This document shows positions 9,289-23,171 of a stretch of 58,871 bases of DNA, in pieces. The position numbers and the translations under genes were made by a program. The DNA comes from Reyranella sp. (GTDB lineage Bacteria > Pseudomonadota > Alphaproteobacteria > Reyranellales > Reyranellaceae). The notes under the pieces are model-generated. The model saw only the letters and a list, made by a program, of their open reading frames with translations. It had not been told where the DNA came from and ran no database searches. The stretch spans positions 1 through 58,871 of the forward strand of contig JAIETA010000008.1 of NCBI GenBank assembly GCA_019745575.1. Direction: 5' to 3'. The first letter of the stretch is position 1, and each line of letters opens with the position of its first letter.

Positions 9289-10394
9289 AGACGCCACGCC
9301 GGTTGGCGATCGGCTTGGCTGTCGCGGTGGCGCTGGTCCTGACGTTCGGCCGGCCGGTGACGTGGGTGCAGGCGGCACTGGTCATGTGGGATGTGGCCGC
9401 CGGTGGCGCGCCGACCCTGTGGCAGGAGGTCACCGATCCGCCGCGCGAGTATCCGACGCGTTGGGAGAGCGGAGAAGGCGATCTCTATCTGCCGGCCGGC
9501 GGCGTGCGGGCGGCCATGGTGCTGGTACCCGGTGCCGCCGTGCTGGGCCGCGACGAGCCGCGGCTGCAGGCGCTGGCCCGTACCTTCGCCCGCGCGGGCT
9601 TTGCCGTGCTTGTGCCCGAACTGCCCGAGGTGCGTCAGCTCACGCTGTCGCGGGCCGATGGCGAGCGGGTGGCAGGCGCGCTGCGGCAGCTGCATAAGTG
9701 GCAACCGGACGCCCCGCTTGGCGTGGCGGCCATCTCCTATGCCGTCGGGCCGGCGATCATCGCCGCCCTGGAGGCCGACCTCACGCCCCGGATTGCTTTC
9801 CTGGTCGGCATCGGCGGCTATCACGACATCACCGCAGCCATCCGGTTCATGACGACCGGCAGCTTCCGTCCGATGGGCGACAGCCGGGAACTCCGGCGTG
9901 AACCCAACGCCTACGGCCGCTGGGCGTTCCTTCACGCCAACGCCGGCCGCCTCGACAATGCTGCCGACGCCCGCCTTCTGCAGGAGATCGCGCAACGCCG
10001 TTTCCGCGATGCCGAAGCCGATATCGCGCCGCTGGCGGCGTCGCTCGGAGCGCAGGGGCGTGCCGTGCTGGCGGTGGTCGATAACCGCGACCCCGACCTC
10101 GTGCCGGCCCTGATCGCGGCGCTGCCGGAGCGCGTCCGTCGCGAAATAGACGGCCTCAACCTCGCGCTTTACGACCTCTCGAAGCTGCGCGGCCGGCTCA
10201 TCCTGGTTCATGGCCGGAGTGATCCGATGGTACCCTACAGCGAGAGCCAGAGCCTGGCGGCGTCGGCATCGGGCGCTCACGTCTCGCTTTTCCTGATCGA
10301 CGACATCGGGCACGTCGAATTCAACGCCGTCAACGCGGCCAACGCCTGGACGATGTGGCGGGCCATTGTCGTCCTGTTGGGTGAGCGGCGCTAA
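9285..10394 (+). CDS. Membrane-anchored alpha/beta hydrolase-like protein
   Basis: N-terminal TM; GRLILVHGRSDPMVPYSES late Asp strand and IGHVEF His region. Confidence 0.6.
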   Translation: MKTPRRLAIGLAVAVALVLTFGRPVTWVQAALVMWDVAAGGAPTLWQEVTDPPREYPTRWESGEGDLYLPAGGVRAAMVLVPGAAVLGRDEPRLQALARTFARAGFAVLVPELPEVRQLTLSRADGERVAGALRQLHKWQPDAPLGVAAISYAVGPAIIAALEADLTPRIAFLVGIGGYHDITAAIRFMTTGSFRPMGDSRELRREPNAYGRWAFLHANAGRLDNAADARLLQEIAQRRFRDAEADIAPLAASLGAQGRAVLAVVDNRDPDLVPALIAALPERVRREIDGLNLALYDLSKLRGRLILVHGRSDPMVPYSESQSLAASASGAHVSLFLIDDIGHVEFNAVNAANAWTMWRAIVVLLGERR

Positions 10395-12148
10395 CGCCAG
10401 AGCGGTGGCAGCGGCGGCAGGCGGACGTTGCCGGGGCGCGCCACGATGCCGATCCGGACCAGCGCCTCGCGGACCTCGCGCGGGGCGCGCACCGTCGGTC
10501 CGGCGGCGACGCCGACCATCCGGAACAAGCGCTCGGCCAGGCGTTGCCAGCGGTCTTGGTCGTCGGGGTAGTGGCGGACTTCGATCGGGCGGGTCTCGTC
10601 AATCCCCGCCTTGGCTTTGGCGATACTGAACGCCAGTTGCAGGCCGCCCAGTTCGTCGACCAGCCCGGCACGCTGGGCATCGACTCCGCTGAAGACCCGG
10701 CCACGGGCGGCGGCGTTGAGCCGACCGGCGTCGAGCTTGCGCGCTTCGCCGACCTGACGCGTGAACTCCCGATAGACGGTGTCGAGATCGCGCGAGACGG
10801 CGGCGCGCTGCGCCGGCGTCGGCGCCTGGAAGGAGGAGTACATGCCGGCATTGGTGCCGACCGAGAGCCGTTCGACGCGGACACCCAGCGAGGTCAGCAG
10901 ATCGGAGGCGACCGGCCAGACCGTGAAAACGCCGATCGAGGCCGTGATCGTGGTGGGCTGTGCCACGACGACGTCGGCGCGAACCGCGGCAAGGTAGCCG
11001 CCGGAGGCCGCAACATCTCCCATCGAGGCGATCACCGGCTTGCCGCTGGCGCGGGCGCGGCCGACCGCATCGGCGATGGCGTCGGCAGCGGGATAGGTAC
11101 CGCCCGGCGAGTCGATGCGCAGCACGATGGCGCGTACGTCCTTCGCCCGCGCTGCGGCATCGAGGGCATCGACGATGTCTTCGGAGGCGGCCAGCGAGTC
11201 CTCATCGAGGAAGCCGCCTTCCTTGGGTCCGGAGACGATCGGACCGTTCACCCGGATCAGGGCGATCACGTCGCCACGCGGCGTGGGCCGCTCCTCATCG
11301 GTGGCGTAATCCGACAGGGAAACGAGGTCGCGCACGGCGCCGGCGCGCTGCCAGACCTCGTCCATGGCGTCGGCGCGATAGCCCAGTCGGTCGACCAGCC
11401 CCGCCTCGCGCGCCCGCTCTGCGTCGAATGGCGCCGAGTCGACAAGACGGCGCAGTTGTGCCGGTTCGAGGCGGCGATCGCGGGCGACATCGGCGACGAA
11501 CTGGCCGAACAGGCTATCGAGGAGCTGCTGCAGGTTTTCGCGGGCCGGCGCGGTATAGCCCGTCTCCAGAAAACTGTCCGGCGCGCTCTTGTACTCGTAG
11601 CGCTTGCCGCCCTCGATCTGGACACCGAGCCGGTCCAGGCCGGTCTTAAGGAAGGGCGTCTCGACGGCAATCCCCGCGACGCCGAAGCCGCCGCTCGGCT
11701 GCAGCCAGATCTGTTCCAGGGCTGCCGCGAGATAGTAGTCGCCGAAGTGGCTGCCGCCGCTTCCCAGCTGCTCGGCAAAGCCCACGGTGAACTTTCCCTT
11801 GCCGCGGAAATACGCGATCGCCTGGCGCAACTCCTGGACACGGGCGAGGCCCGCCTGCTCGTCGCCAACCTCGACGAACAGGCCGACGACCCGCGGATCG
11901 TCGGCAGCCTGCCGCAGCAGCTGCACGACGTTGACGATGTCGCGCGAGCCGCGGAACAGGCCGCCATGGAGAAGATCGGTCGATGCCGTCTCCGGCGGCA
12001 CGCTGCGCAGGTCGAGCGACAGCACCATCGACTTCGGTAGCGGTTTGGGCGCGAACGGTGCGGAGGCCAGCAGGACGGCACCGCCGGCCAGGGCCAGAAG
12101 GGTGAGCGTGCCAACGGTGGCGAGAAGGCCAACGATGTAGCGTCGCAT
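10391..12148 (-). CDS. sppA: Signal peptide peptidase SppA, 67K type
   Basis: IRVNGPIV, RIDSPGG, GDVAASGGYLAAVRADVVVAQPTTITASIGV serine motif; N-terminal TM. Confidence 0.9.
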   Translation of the reverse strand: MRRYIVGLLATVGTLTLLALAGGAVLLASAPFAPKPLPKSMVLSLDLRSVPPETASTDLLHGGLFRGSRDIVNVVQLLRQAADDPRVVGLFVEVGDEQAGLARVQELRQAIAYFRGKGKFTVGFAEQLGSGGSHFGDYYLAAALEQIWLQPSGGFGVAGIAVETPFLKTGLDRLGVQIEGGKRYEYKSAPDSFLETGYTAPARENLQQLLDSLFGQFVADVARDRRLEPAQLRRLVDSAPFDAERAREAGLVDRLGYRADAMDEVWQRAGAVRDLVSLSDYATDEERPTPRGDVIALIRVNGPIVSGPKEGGFLDEDSLAASEDIVDALDAAARAKDVRAIVLRIDSPGGTYPAADAIADAVGRARASGKPVIASMGDVAASGGYLAAVRADVVVAQPTTITASIGVFTVWPVASDLLTSLGVRVERLSVGTNAGMYSSFQAPTPAQRAAVSRDLDTVYREFTRQVGEARKLDAGRLNAAARGRVFSGVDAQRAGLVDELGGLQLAFSIAKAKAGIDETRPIEVRHYPDDQDRWQRLAERLFRMVGVAAGPTVRAPREVREALVRIGIVARPGNVRLPPLPPLWR

Positions 12149-12168
12149 GGCTGGTCTCCGTTCAGGTC

Positions 12169-12705
12169 CTACGATTTGACGAGGTTCGGCCGAAACTTCC
12201 CGACGGCATCGAGCATGGCTGACGAGGTGACGTCCAGCCCGTTGTCGCGAACCAGGACGGCCGCGGGCACCCCGCGGATCGGACGCAGGCTGTCATCGAG
12301 ATTAAACAGAGACAGCCTGAGGTCGGCGGCTACGAAGGTTTCCGGGCGCACGCCGATCTGCAGCTGCGGCCGCAATGCCAGGCGGCGCAGCCGGACCCAT
12401 TCGATGTCGTCCCATGCGAGGCGGCGGTTGCGACCGAAACCCAGCACGATGCCGTCGCGGTCGATGACAATCTGCGGCCGGCGGTCGACGTAGCGGCTGA
12501 CGCCGAGAAAAATGTAGTAGGCCATCGCCAGGGCGATGACCGAGAACAATACGAACCGCGGATCGTTGAGCGAAAATGTCGGGGCGTGCTGAGAATTCGT
12601 GGCGAAGTGGATGATCGCGCCGACGATCATGGCGACGGCGATCGCCGCCATGCCGAGGTTGTGCAGCGCGCTGTAGCGTGCCTCGACAGATTTCGCGGGC
12701 GCCAT
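12169..12705 (-). CDS. Membrane protein with two TMs and a PH-like domain
   Basis: Hydrophobic segments followed by IVIDRDGIVLGFGRNRRLAWDDIEWVRL. Confidence 0.5.
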   Translation of the reverse strand: MAPAKSVEARYSALHNLGMAAIAVAMIVGAIIHFATNSQHAPTFSLNDPRFVLFSVIALAMAYYIFLGVSRYVDRRPQIVIDRDGIVLGFGRNRRLAWDDIEWVRLRRLALRPQLQIGVRPETFVAADLRLSLFNLDDSLRPIRGVPAAVLVRDNGLDVTSSAMLDAVGKFRPNLVKS

Positions 12706-12715
12706 CGTGCCGCCG

Positions 12716-13786
12716 TCAGCCGCACTGGGCGCGGTGCCGCATCAGATGATCGGCCAACACGCAGGCGACCATCGCCTCGGCCACCGGCGTGGCGCGGATG
12801 CCGACGCAGGGATCGTGACGGCCCTTGGTCCGCAGTTCGATCTCGTTGCCGAAGCGGTCGATGCTGCGTACCGCCGAAAGGATGGAGCTGGTGGGTTTCA
12901 CGGCCAGGCGACAGACGACGTCCTGGCCAGTCGAAATGCCGCCCAGGATGCCGCCGGCGTGGTTGCTGAGGAAGGCCACCTGGCCGTCCCGCATGCGCAT
13001 CTCGTCGGCGTTTTCCTCGCCGCTCATGGCCGCCGTCGCAAAGCCGTCGCCGATCTCCACGCCCTTGACCGCGTTGACGCTCATCAGGGCCCTGGCCAGG
13101 TCGGCGTCGAGCTTGTCGTAGACTGGATTGCCGAGGCCCGCCGGCAATCCGGACGCCACGACTTCGATCACCGCACCGCACGAACTGCCGCGCTTGCGCA
13201 CGTCGTCGAGATAGCCCTCCCAGCCCTGCGCCGCCTGCCGGTCGGGACACCAGAAGGGGTTGTCGGCAGTGGCCGCCCAGTCCCAGTTGGCGCGGTCGAT
13301 CTTCTGCGTGCCGATCTGGATCACGGCCCCTCGTATGGAAACGCCATCACCCAGGATCTTGCGCGCGATGGCGCCGGCGGCGACGCGCACCGCCGTCTCG
13401 CGCGCCGACTGCCGGCCGCCGCCGCGGTAGTCGCGCACGCCGTACTTCTTGAAGTAGGTGTAGTCGGCGTGGGACGGCCGGAACTGGTCCTTGATCTCGC
13501 CGTAGTCGCGGCTGCGCTGGTCGACGTTGTCGATATGCAGGGCGATCGGCGTGCCGGTGGTGACGCCGTCGAACACGCCGGACAGGATTTTCACCGTGTC
13601 CGGTTCCTGGCGTTGGGTGACGAAGCGCGACTGGCCGGGCCGGCGCTTGTCCATCCAGACCTGGATGTCGGGCTCGGCGAGCGGGATGCGCGGCGGCGTG
13701 CCGTCGACCACGCAGCCGATCGCCGGACCGTGGCTTTCGCCCCAGCTCGTGAACCGGAAAAGCGTGCCGAAGCTGTTGCCGGCCAT
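12716..13786 (-). CDS. aroC: Chorismate synthase
   Basis: [65 protein letters not shown]. Confidence 0.97.
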   Translation of the reverse strand: MAGNSFGTLFRFTSWGESHGPAIGCVVDGTPPRIPLAEPDIQVWMDKRRPGQSRFVTQRQEPDTVKILSGVFDGVTTGTPIALHIDNVDQRSRDYGEIKDQFRPSHADYTYFKKYGVRDYRGGGRQSARETAVRVAAGAIARKILGDGVSIRGAVIQIGTQKIDRANWDWAATADNPFWCPDRQAAQGWEGYLDDVRKRGSSCGAVIEVVASGLPAGLGNPVYDKLDADLARALMSVNAVKGVEIGDGFATAAMSGEENADEMRMRDGQVAFLSNHAGGILGGISTGQDVVCRLAVKPTSSILSAVRSIDRFGNEIELRTKGRHDPCVGIRATPVAEAMVACVLADHLMRHRAQCG

Positions 13787-13796
13787 GGCCGCCGGC

Positions 13797-14633
13797 CTAC
13801 TCGCCCTCGAAATTGCCGAGCAGTTCGGCGATCTGCTTGGCCGACGAGGTCTTGATCATGCCGACGACATGGTAGCCGCCATCGACATGCATCACTTCAC
13901 CGGTCATGCCGGTGCCGAGGTCGGACAGCAAGTAGAGGGCGGCGTTGCCGACTTCCTCCTGCGTGATATTACGCTTGAGCGGCGAGTTGAGCTCGTTCCA
14001 CTTCAATATGTAGCGGCCGTCGTTGATGCCGGCGAAGGCCAGCGTCTTGATCGGACCGGCCGAGATGGCGTTGACGCGGATCTTCTGCTCGCCGAGATCG
14101 GCCGCCAGATAGCGCACGCTTGCCTCCAGCGCGGCCTTGGCAACGCCCATGACGTTGTAGTGCGGGATGACGCGCTCGGCGCCGTAGTAGGTGAGGGTGA
14201 GCAGGCTGCCGCCGTTCTTCATCAGCGGCACGGCGCGCTGCGCCACCGCGGTCAGGGAGTAGCAGCTCACGTTCATGGTGAGCTGGAAGTTGTCCGGCGT
14301 GGTATCGAGATAGCGGCCGCGCAGTTCATCCTTGTTGGAGAACGCGATGGCGTGGACCAGGAAATCGAGGTGGCCCCAGCGCTTGCCGATCTCGGCGAAC
14401 GTGGCGTCGATACTGGCTGCGTTGGTGACGTCGCAGGGCAGGATGATATCGCTGCCGATCGACGTGGCGAGCGGCCGGACCCGCCTTTCCAGGGCCTCGC
14501 CCTGGAAGGTGAAGGCGACCTCGGCGCCATGGTCATGGCAGGTCTTGGCGATACCCCAAGCGATCGAGCGCTCGTTGGCGACGCCCATGATCAGGCCCTT
14601 CTTGCCGGCCATCAACTTTGCAGCAGCGGTCAT
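13797..14633 (-). CDS. fabI: Enoyl-[acyl-carrier-protein] reductase (NADH)
   Basis: [57 protein letters not shown]. Confidence 0.96.
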   Translation of the reverse strand: MTAAAKLMAGKKGLIMGVANERSIAWGIAKTCHDHGAEVAFTFQGEALERRVRPLATSIGSDIILPCDVTNAASIDATFAEIGKRWGHLDFLVHAIAFSNKDELRGRYLDTTPDNFQLTMNVSCYSLTAVAQRAVPLMKNGGSLLTLTYYGAERVIPHYNVMGVAKAALEASVRYLAADLGEQKIRVNAISAGPIKTLAFAGINDGRYILKWNELNSPLKRNITQEEVGNAALYLLSDLGTGMTGEVMHVDGGYHVVGMIKTSSAKQIAELLGNFEGE

Positions 14634-14713
14634 CCCTCGTTCTTAGCGGGGGATCGGCATTGGGACAAGATGCCGGTGGTGGAAGGCTTTGGCAGCCCCT
14701 TATATTGTGGGTC

Positions 14714-15307
14714 ATGATCCGCGAGAAACCAGACCCCCTGGCGCTGTTCGGCGACTGGTATGCCGAGGCCGGCAAGAGCGAGCCCAACGACCCGGAGGCG
14801 GTGGCGCTGGCCACGGTCGGGCCCGACGGCACGCCGTCGGTCCGCATGGTGCTGCTCAAGGGCTACGATCCGTCGGGCTTCGTCTTCTACACCAACTACG
14901 AAAGCCGCAAGGGCCAGCATTTGCTGGCTCATCCCAAGGCGGCGCTGCTGTTCCACTGGAAGTCCCTGCGCCGCCAGGTTCGCCTGGAAGGACCCGTCTC
15001 GCAGACCACGCCGGAGGAGGCGGACGCCTATTTCGCGACGCGCGCCCGCGGCAGCCAGATCGGCGCCTGGGCGTCGGCGCAGTCGCGACCGCTGGAGGGG
15101 CGCTTTTCCCTGGAAAGACGGGTGGCCGAGGTCACCGCCCGGCATGCTGTGGGCAAGGTGCCGCGGCCGCCCTACTGGTCGGGATTCCGCCTGACGCCCC
15201 TGCTGATCGAATTTTGGCAGGACGGCGCGTTCCGCCTGCACGACCGCCTCGAGTATAGTCGCGGCGCGCCCGGCGACTCCTGGACGACGCGGACGCTTTT
15301 TCCGTGA
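14714..15307 (+). CDS. pdxH: Pyridoxamine 5'-phosphate oxidase
   Basis: [13 protein letters not shown]...[27 protein letters not shown]; ends [15 protein letters not shown]-like. ATG at 14714. Confidence 0.94.
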   Translation: MIREKPDPLALFGDWYAEAGKSEPNDPEAVALATVGPDGTPSVRMVLLKGYDPSGFVFYTNYESRKGQHLLAHPKAALLFHWKSLRRQVRLEGPVSQTTPEEADAYFATRARGSQIGAWASAQSRPLEGRFSLERRVAEVTARHAVGKVPRPPYWSGFRLTPLLIEFWQDGAFRLHDRLEYSRGAPGDSWTTRTLFP

Positions 15308-15311
15308 GGCG

Positions 15312-16211
15312 ATGATGGCCGCCGATCTTCCACGCCTGATGCGGGCTGCGACCGTGGCCTCGATGGTCGTGGCGGTCATTCTGATCGGCGCCAAGACGGC
15401 GGCATGGCTGATCACCGAGTCGGTCAGCATGTTGTCGTCGCTGGTCGATTCGTCGCTCGACTTCCTTGCCTCCCTGATCACTTTCCTGGCCGTCCGCCAG
15501 GCGCTGACGCCGGCCGACGCCGACCACCGCTTCGGACACGGCAAGGCCGAAGCGCTGGCCGGCCTCACCCAGGCGGGCTTCATTGCCGCTTCGGGCGGCG
15601 GCCTGCTGCTGACGGTGGGTGACCGCCTGCTGCACCCGCACCAGATCCAGCGCGAGGGCATCGGCGTGGCGATCAGCCTGCTCGCCGTCGCGCTCACGCT
15701 TGCGCTGGTGGCGTTCCAGAACTACGTGGTGCGCCGCACCGGCTCGATCGCCATCGGCGCCGACAAGGCCCACTACAAGACCGACCTTGTGAGCAATGTC
15801 GCCGTCGGCGCGGCGCTGTTCCTGTCGGGGCGCTTCGACCAGCCGTTGATCGACGCCGGCATGGCGGCTCTGGTGGCGCTCTACCTGCTGCACGGCGCAT
15901 GGGAGGTCGGTCGAGGCTCGCTCGACGTGCTGATGGACCGCGAGCTGCCGGATGCCGACCGGCTGCGCATCGTCGACATCGCCAAGCGTCACCCCGAGGT
16001 GCAGGACATCCACGATCTGCGCACCCGTTCCTCGGGCCTCACCAAGTTCATCCAGCTCCATATCGAACTCGATCCCGCTCTGTCGCTCACGCGGGCGCAC
16101 GAGATCGGCGACCAGGTCGAGGCAGATATCCAGGGGGCATTCCCGGATGCCGAGATCATCCTCCACGTCGATCCCTACGGCGTCGAGGAGAGACGCGTCG
16201 GCTTCGCCTGA
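15312..16211 (+). CDS. Cation diffusion facilitator (CDF) transporter
   Basis: SMLSSLVDSSLDFLASL, DHRFGHGKAEALAGL metal-site motif. Confidence 0.9.
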   Translation: MMAADLPRLMRAATVASMVVAVILIGAKTAAWLITESVSMLSSLVDSSLDFLASLITFLAVRQALTPADADHRFGHGKAEALAGLTQAGFIAASGGGLLLTVGDRLLHPHQIQREGIGVAISLLAVALTLALVAFQNYVVRRTGSIAIGADKAHYKTDLVSNVAVGAALFLSGRFDQPLIDAGMAALVALYLLHGAWEVGRGSLDVLMDRELPDADRLRIVDIAKRHPEVQDIHDLRTRSSGLTKFIQLHIELDPALSLTRAHEIGDQVEADIQGAFPDAEIILHVDPYGVEERRVGFA

Positions 16212-16214
16212 TCC

Positions 16215-17714
16215 GTGACCGCCCGGCCCTCCTTCGTCGTCGAGGACCAGTCGGAGGTCATCGCCTTCCTGGCGGCCAGGCTGGCGCCGGCCCGACGCAT
16301 CGACACCCATGGCGCCGTGGTGTTCCTGTCGGGCGTCCGGGCCTACAAGCTGAAGCGCGCCGTGAAGTTCCCCTACATGGACTTCTCGACGTCGGCGCGG
16401 CGGGCCGCCATGTGTGCCGCCGAGATCGAGATCAACCGCCGGCTCGCGCCCGAGATCTATCTCGGCGTGGCGCCGATCCGGCGCGACCGCGGCGGCGAGC
16501 TGGTGCTGGGCGAGCCGGGCGAGACGGCGGCCGGCGCCGTCGACTGGCTGGTGGTCATGCGCCGCTTCGACGAAGAAGGGCTGCTCGGCCGCATGGCGGC
16601 GCGTGGCGTGCTGACGCCGCAGCTGATGACGGCGCTGGGTGCGCGCATCGCGCGCTTCCATGACGGTCTGCCGGCCATCGTCGCGGGGTTCGGCGGCCCG
16701 GACGACTACCGCCATTCCGTCGCGGCCGACGTGCGTCAGATGCGCGAGGCGGGCGAGCGGCTCGATCCGGCGGCCAGTGAGGCGCTGGCCGAGGCGATGC
16801 CGCGGGCGCTGGAACCGTTCGTCGATCTCGTGGCGCGACGGGCGGCGGCCGGCGCGGTGCGGCGCTGTCACGGCGACCTCCACCTGCGCAACATCGTGAT
16901 GCTGGCCGGCGCACCGGTGCCGTTCGACGCCATCGAGTTCTCGGACAGGATCGCCAACATCGACGTGCTCTACGATCTCGCCTTCACGCTGATGGATCTC
17001 GCCCGGCAGGGCCTGCATGGGCTGGCCAACCGGCTGCTGAACGAGTGGCTGTGGCGGATCGCCGAGCTGCCGGCGGCGCCGCACGACGAGGCGTTGGCCC
17101 TGCTGCCGCTGTTCCTGTCGCGTCGCGCCGCGATCCGCGCCTATGTCGACTCGGCGATGACCGCCGTCAGCGGCGCCGACAACGCCCCGGCGCGGGCCTA
17201 CCAGCGCGCCGCCCTGGGCTTCCTGCAGCCGGCGCCGCCGCGCCTGCTGGCGGTGGGCGGGCTGTCAGGCAGCGGCAAGACCACGCTGGCGCTGAAGCTC
17301 GCGCCGGAGGTCGGACGAGCGCCTGGTGCCGTCGTGGTGCGCAGCGACGTCGAGCGCAAGCGCGAGGCAGGCGTCGCGCTGGAGGAACGCATGCCCGCCG
17401 GCAGCTACACAGCCGAGGCGTCCGCCAAGGTCTACGCGGCTTTCATGGCGCGCACCGAGCGCGTGCTGCGCGCCGGCCACAGCGTCGTCCTCGATGCGGT
17501 CTTCGCCAAACCGGCCGAACGTGCCGCCGCCGAGGCTCTGGCGCGGAAGGTCGGCGTGCCGTTCCAGGGCATCTGGCTCGATGTGCCCAAGCAGGTGGCG
17601 CAGGAGAGGGTGGCAGCCCGCACGGGCGACGCCTCGGACGCCACGCCGGCCGTGGTCGAGCGCCAGTTTGGCTACGACTTGGGGGCCATTGATTGGGAGC
17701 GGCGACCGGCTTGA
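16215..17714 (+). CDS. Bifunctional aminoglycoside phosphotransferase-like / P-loop kinase protein
   Basis: CHGDLHLRNIVML (APH Brenner motif) plus [15 protein letters not shown] Walker A; GTG start. Confidence 0.85.
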   Translation: MTARPSFVVEDQSEVIAFLAARLAPARRIDTHGAVVFLSGVRAYKLKRAVKFPYMDFSTSARRAAMCAAEIEINRRLAPEIYLGVAPIRRDRGGELVLGEPGETAAGAVDWLVVMRRFDEEGLLGRMAARGVLTPQLMTALGARIARFHDGLPAIVAGFGGPDDYRHSVAADVRQMREAGERLDPAASEALAEAMPRALEPFVDLVARRAAAGAVRRCHGDLHLRNIVMLAGAPVPFDAIEFSDRIANIDVLYDLAFTLMDLARQGLHGLANRLLNEWLWRIAELPAAPHDEALALLPLFLSRRAAIRAYVDSAMTAVSGADNAPARAYQRAALGFLQPAPPRLLAVGGLSGSGKTTLALKLAPEVGRAPGAVVVRSDVERKREAGVALEERMPAGSYTAEASAKVYAAFMARTERVLRAGHSVVLDAVFAKPAERAAAEALARKVGVPFQGIWLDVPKQVAQERVAARTGDASDATPAVVERQFGYDLGAIDWERRPA

Positions 17715-17739
17715 CTTTAGAAAAATAAGTGAGTAATCA
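17711..17739 (+). promoter_or_regulatory. Putative sigma70 promoter of the Ntn-hydrolase gene
   Basis: TTGACT (17711-17716), 17-nt spacer, TAATCA (17734-17739). Confidence 0.5.
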
Positions 17740-17746
17740 CTTATTT
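17723..17746. promoter_or_regulatory. Perfect inverted-repeat operator, TetR-type
   Basis: AAATAAGTGA-GTAA-TCACTTATTT: perfect 10-bp arms, 4-nt spacer, AT-rich island in a GC-rich genome. Confidence 0.75.
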
Positions 17747-18750
17747 ATGCTTTCCGTCATACCACTCGTCGAGGCCTCGGCCGCGACCGCCGTCACGAAC
17801 CGGGAGCGTGCGCTGGCCGTCCGCGCGGCCTGCCTCGGCTGGCTGCCCCTGGGCGGCCTGCTAGCGCGTCTGGCCGATCCTGTGGTTCGCCACTGGATGC
17901 AGCGCTCGGGGACGCCGTACCTGGGCGAAATCGAGACCGTCGCCCGTGCGATCGGACAGCCCGGGATCTGGCTGTTGCACGGCGCCTACCTGCTCGGCTG
18001 CACAGCACTTGCCGACGAGGGACCGGATGGGCCGCGGCTGCGCCGAACGCTCGATTGGCCGTTCCCCGGGCTCGGCCGGCTGGTCGAGGTGGTGCGCCGA
18101 CACGGGACCGCGGGCGACTATCTCAATGTCACCTGGCCGGGGTTCGTTGGGGTGCTGACCGCCGTCGCGCCCAGACGGTTCGCCGCCTCGATCAACCAGG
18201 CGCCGATGCGTCGCCGCTGGCGGAGCACGATGCTGCTGTGGCTCGACTATGCGCTGAACGCGCTCGCCGGCCTGCGTGGCAGCGGACGTCTGCCGCCGGA
18301 GCATCTGCTGCGCCGTGTCTTCGAGACCTGCGCGAGCTTCGATGAGGCGCGGCGCACGCTGGAGACGACGCCCGTCGCGCGGCCCGTGCTCTTCGTGCTG
18401 GTCGGATGCAAGGCCGGCGAGCGTGTCGTGATCGAGCGCGAAGGCGACATCGTTCGCAGCATTCCGGACGAGACCGTCGTTGCCAACGATTGGCGTCGCC
18501 GGTCGGACAACTGGCGGCCGCGTGCCTGTGGCGACGGCGCGCCGGTCGAGAACAACCGCCGCCGCGTCGCCGCGCTCGAAGCGTGGCGCGGGCGCGATGT
18601 CGAGGGCTTTGGTTGGGCGACGGCGCCTGTGCTCAACGTCTGCACGCGGCTAACGGTCGAAATGTGCCCGGCCAGCGGCACGCTGAAGGTCGCGGGTTGG
18701 GAAGACGACGGACGGGGCGGAGCCGTCCGTGTCACCGACCATGCCGAATT

Positions 18751-18754
<4 letters not shown>
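17747..18754 (+). CDS. Acid ceramidase/NAAA-like Ntn-hydrolase (linear amide C-N hydrolase)
   Basis: [31 protein letters not shown] resembles the CTS...R-x-LD-[YW]-PF nucleophile region of acid ceramidase/NAAA. ORF-track start is GTG 17729; ATG 17747 lies just after the operator. Confidence 0.65.
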
Positions 18755-21651
<2,897 letters not shown>

Positions 21652-21736
21652 GGGGACCGGAGAATGGCGATGCGCGGGACGATCGCATATGGCGATTAAC
21701 CCCCAGGCTCGCCAGAGGCGACCCTCGGTTCCGGCC

Positions 21737-22981
21737 TCAGGCCGCCGCTGTCTGCCCGGCCAGCACCCGGTCGGTTGGCCGATCGTTCATCAGGAGTTGC
21801 ATGGTGCCGGCAATCAGTCCGATCAGGACGCCGATCTTCCAGGCAAGATCGTAGGAGCCCATCAGGTCGAAGAGGTATCCGCCGCCCCACGCACCCAGGA
21901 ACGAGCCGGCCTGATGACTTAGAAAGGCAATGCCGGTCAACGTCGACAGAAAGCGCAGGCCGAAGATCTGCACCACCAGCCCGTTGACCAGCGGGATGAC
22001 GCCCAGCCACAGCACGCCCATGGCGGCACCGAACAACACGACGCTGAGCGGCGTCGGCGGAAAGGCGAAGAACAGCGCCAGGGCCACCGAGCGCAGCAGA
22101 TAGATGCCGCCCAGCAACAGGCGCTTGGGGTAGCGGTCGCCCAGCCAACCGAACAGCCAGGAACTCACGATGTTGAAGCCGCCGATCAGCATCAGGGCGA
22201 TGGCGCTGTAGGACGCATCCATGCCGCACTGCGCGAGGTAGGTCGGCAGGTGGGTCGTCAGGAACACGAGTTGCAGACCGCACACGAAGAAGGCGATCGC
22301 CATGACAACGTAGCCGCTGTGGCGGCGGGCCTCGTCGAGGGCGCCCATCAAGGTGAGATCGCGATCGGTCGGCAGGCTGTTGGGCAGCTTGTCGGCACGG
22401 CTGCCGATCCAGGCAGCCGGCAGCATGGCGAAGGCCAGAATGACGAAGGCCCAGACCGCCGCCCGCCAGCCGTCGGTGTTCAGGAGGTAGGCAGCGATCG
22501 GCGCCGTCAGCATGGTGCCAACGGAGCCGGCGGCCGAGACGATGCCGAAGGCGAGCGTCCGCCGGCTCGGCGTTACCACCCGGGCGGCGATGTTGGCGGT
22601 GATGCCCGAGGTCGTGCAGGCCAACGCAACGCCGATCAGCACGCCGGCGCCGATCACGATCGGTAGCGCGCTCTGGGCCGTTGCGGTCAGCCAGATTCCC
22701 AGGATGAACAGGGCGCTGCCGATCAGCGCCACCCAGCGCGTGCCGTACTTGTCGGCGAACACGCCGGCAATCGGCTGGCTGAGCCCCCAGGCGACCTGCT
22801 GCACCGAGATGGCCAGCGCGAAGTCCGAAATGGCGATGCCCAGTTCCTTGGAAGCCGGCGCCTGGAAAAGGCCGAGGTTCTGCCGGATGCCCATCGCCAG
22901 GGTCATCATCAGCGCCGCGCCGCCCAACATAGCGTAGGCCTGGCTGCGGGAGACCTCGGAAACGTGGAAGGATTTGCTCAT
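21737..22981 (-). CDS. MFS transporter
   Basis: 12-TM pattern; [21 protein letters not shown] loops. Start chosen at [19 protein letters not shown] (22981). Confidence 0.82.
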   Translation of the reverse strand: MSKSFHVSEVSRSQAYAMLGGAALMMTLAMGIRQNLGLFQAPASKELGIAISDFALAISVQQVAWGLSQPIAGVFADKYGTRWVALIGSALFILGIWLTATAQSALPIVIGAGVLIGVALACTTSGITANIAARVVTPSRRTLAFGIVSAAGSVGTMLTAPIAAYLLNTDGWRAAVWAFVILAFAMLPAAWIGSRADKLPNSLPTDRDLTLMGALDEARRHSGYVVMAIAFFVCGLQLVFLTTHLPTYLAQCGMDASYSAIALMLIGGFNIVSSWLFGWLGDRYPKRLLLGGIYLLRSVALALFFAFPPTPLSVVLFGAAMGVLWLGVIPLVNGLVVQIFGLRFLSTLTGIAFLSHQAGSFLGAWGGGYLFDLMGSYDLAWKIGVLIGLIAGTMQLLMNDRPTDRVLAGQTAAA

Positions 22982-23171
22982 GGATCGAGGATAGGGGTGG
23001 AGCCGCTTGCACGGCCAATGAATTGTCGGAGGGTCGGCATGAGCGAAGCTCACGCCTGGCCGTTGGGGCACAACCCAAAATTGGTGGCTGCCCACAGGCC
23101 GCCGGGTCTAGTTTGCTTGTCGTGAGGTAGGTGCCGCAGCCCGCGGCACCGGGAAAGCGAAGGAGGCCCCT

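Noticed and set aside
15132-17084. 650-aa minus-strand ORF
   Set aside because: Antisense to pdxH, the CDF transporter and the kinase genes, all with clear motifs.
21652-23171. SOS (LexA) boxes upstream of uvrA or ssb
   Set aside because: Looked for alphaproteobacterial GTTC-N7-GTTC / GAAC-N7-GAAC in the leaders by eye; none found.
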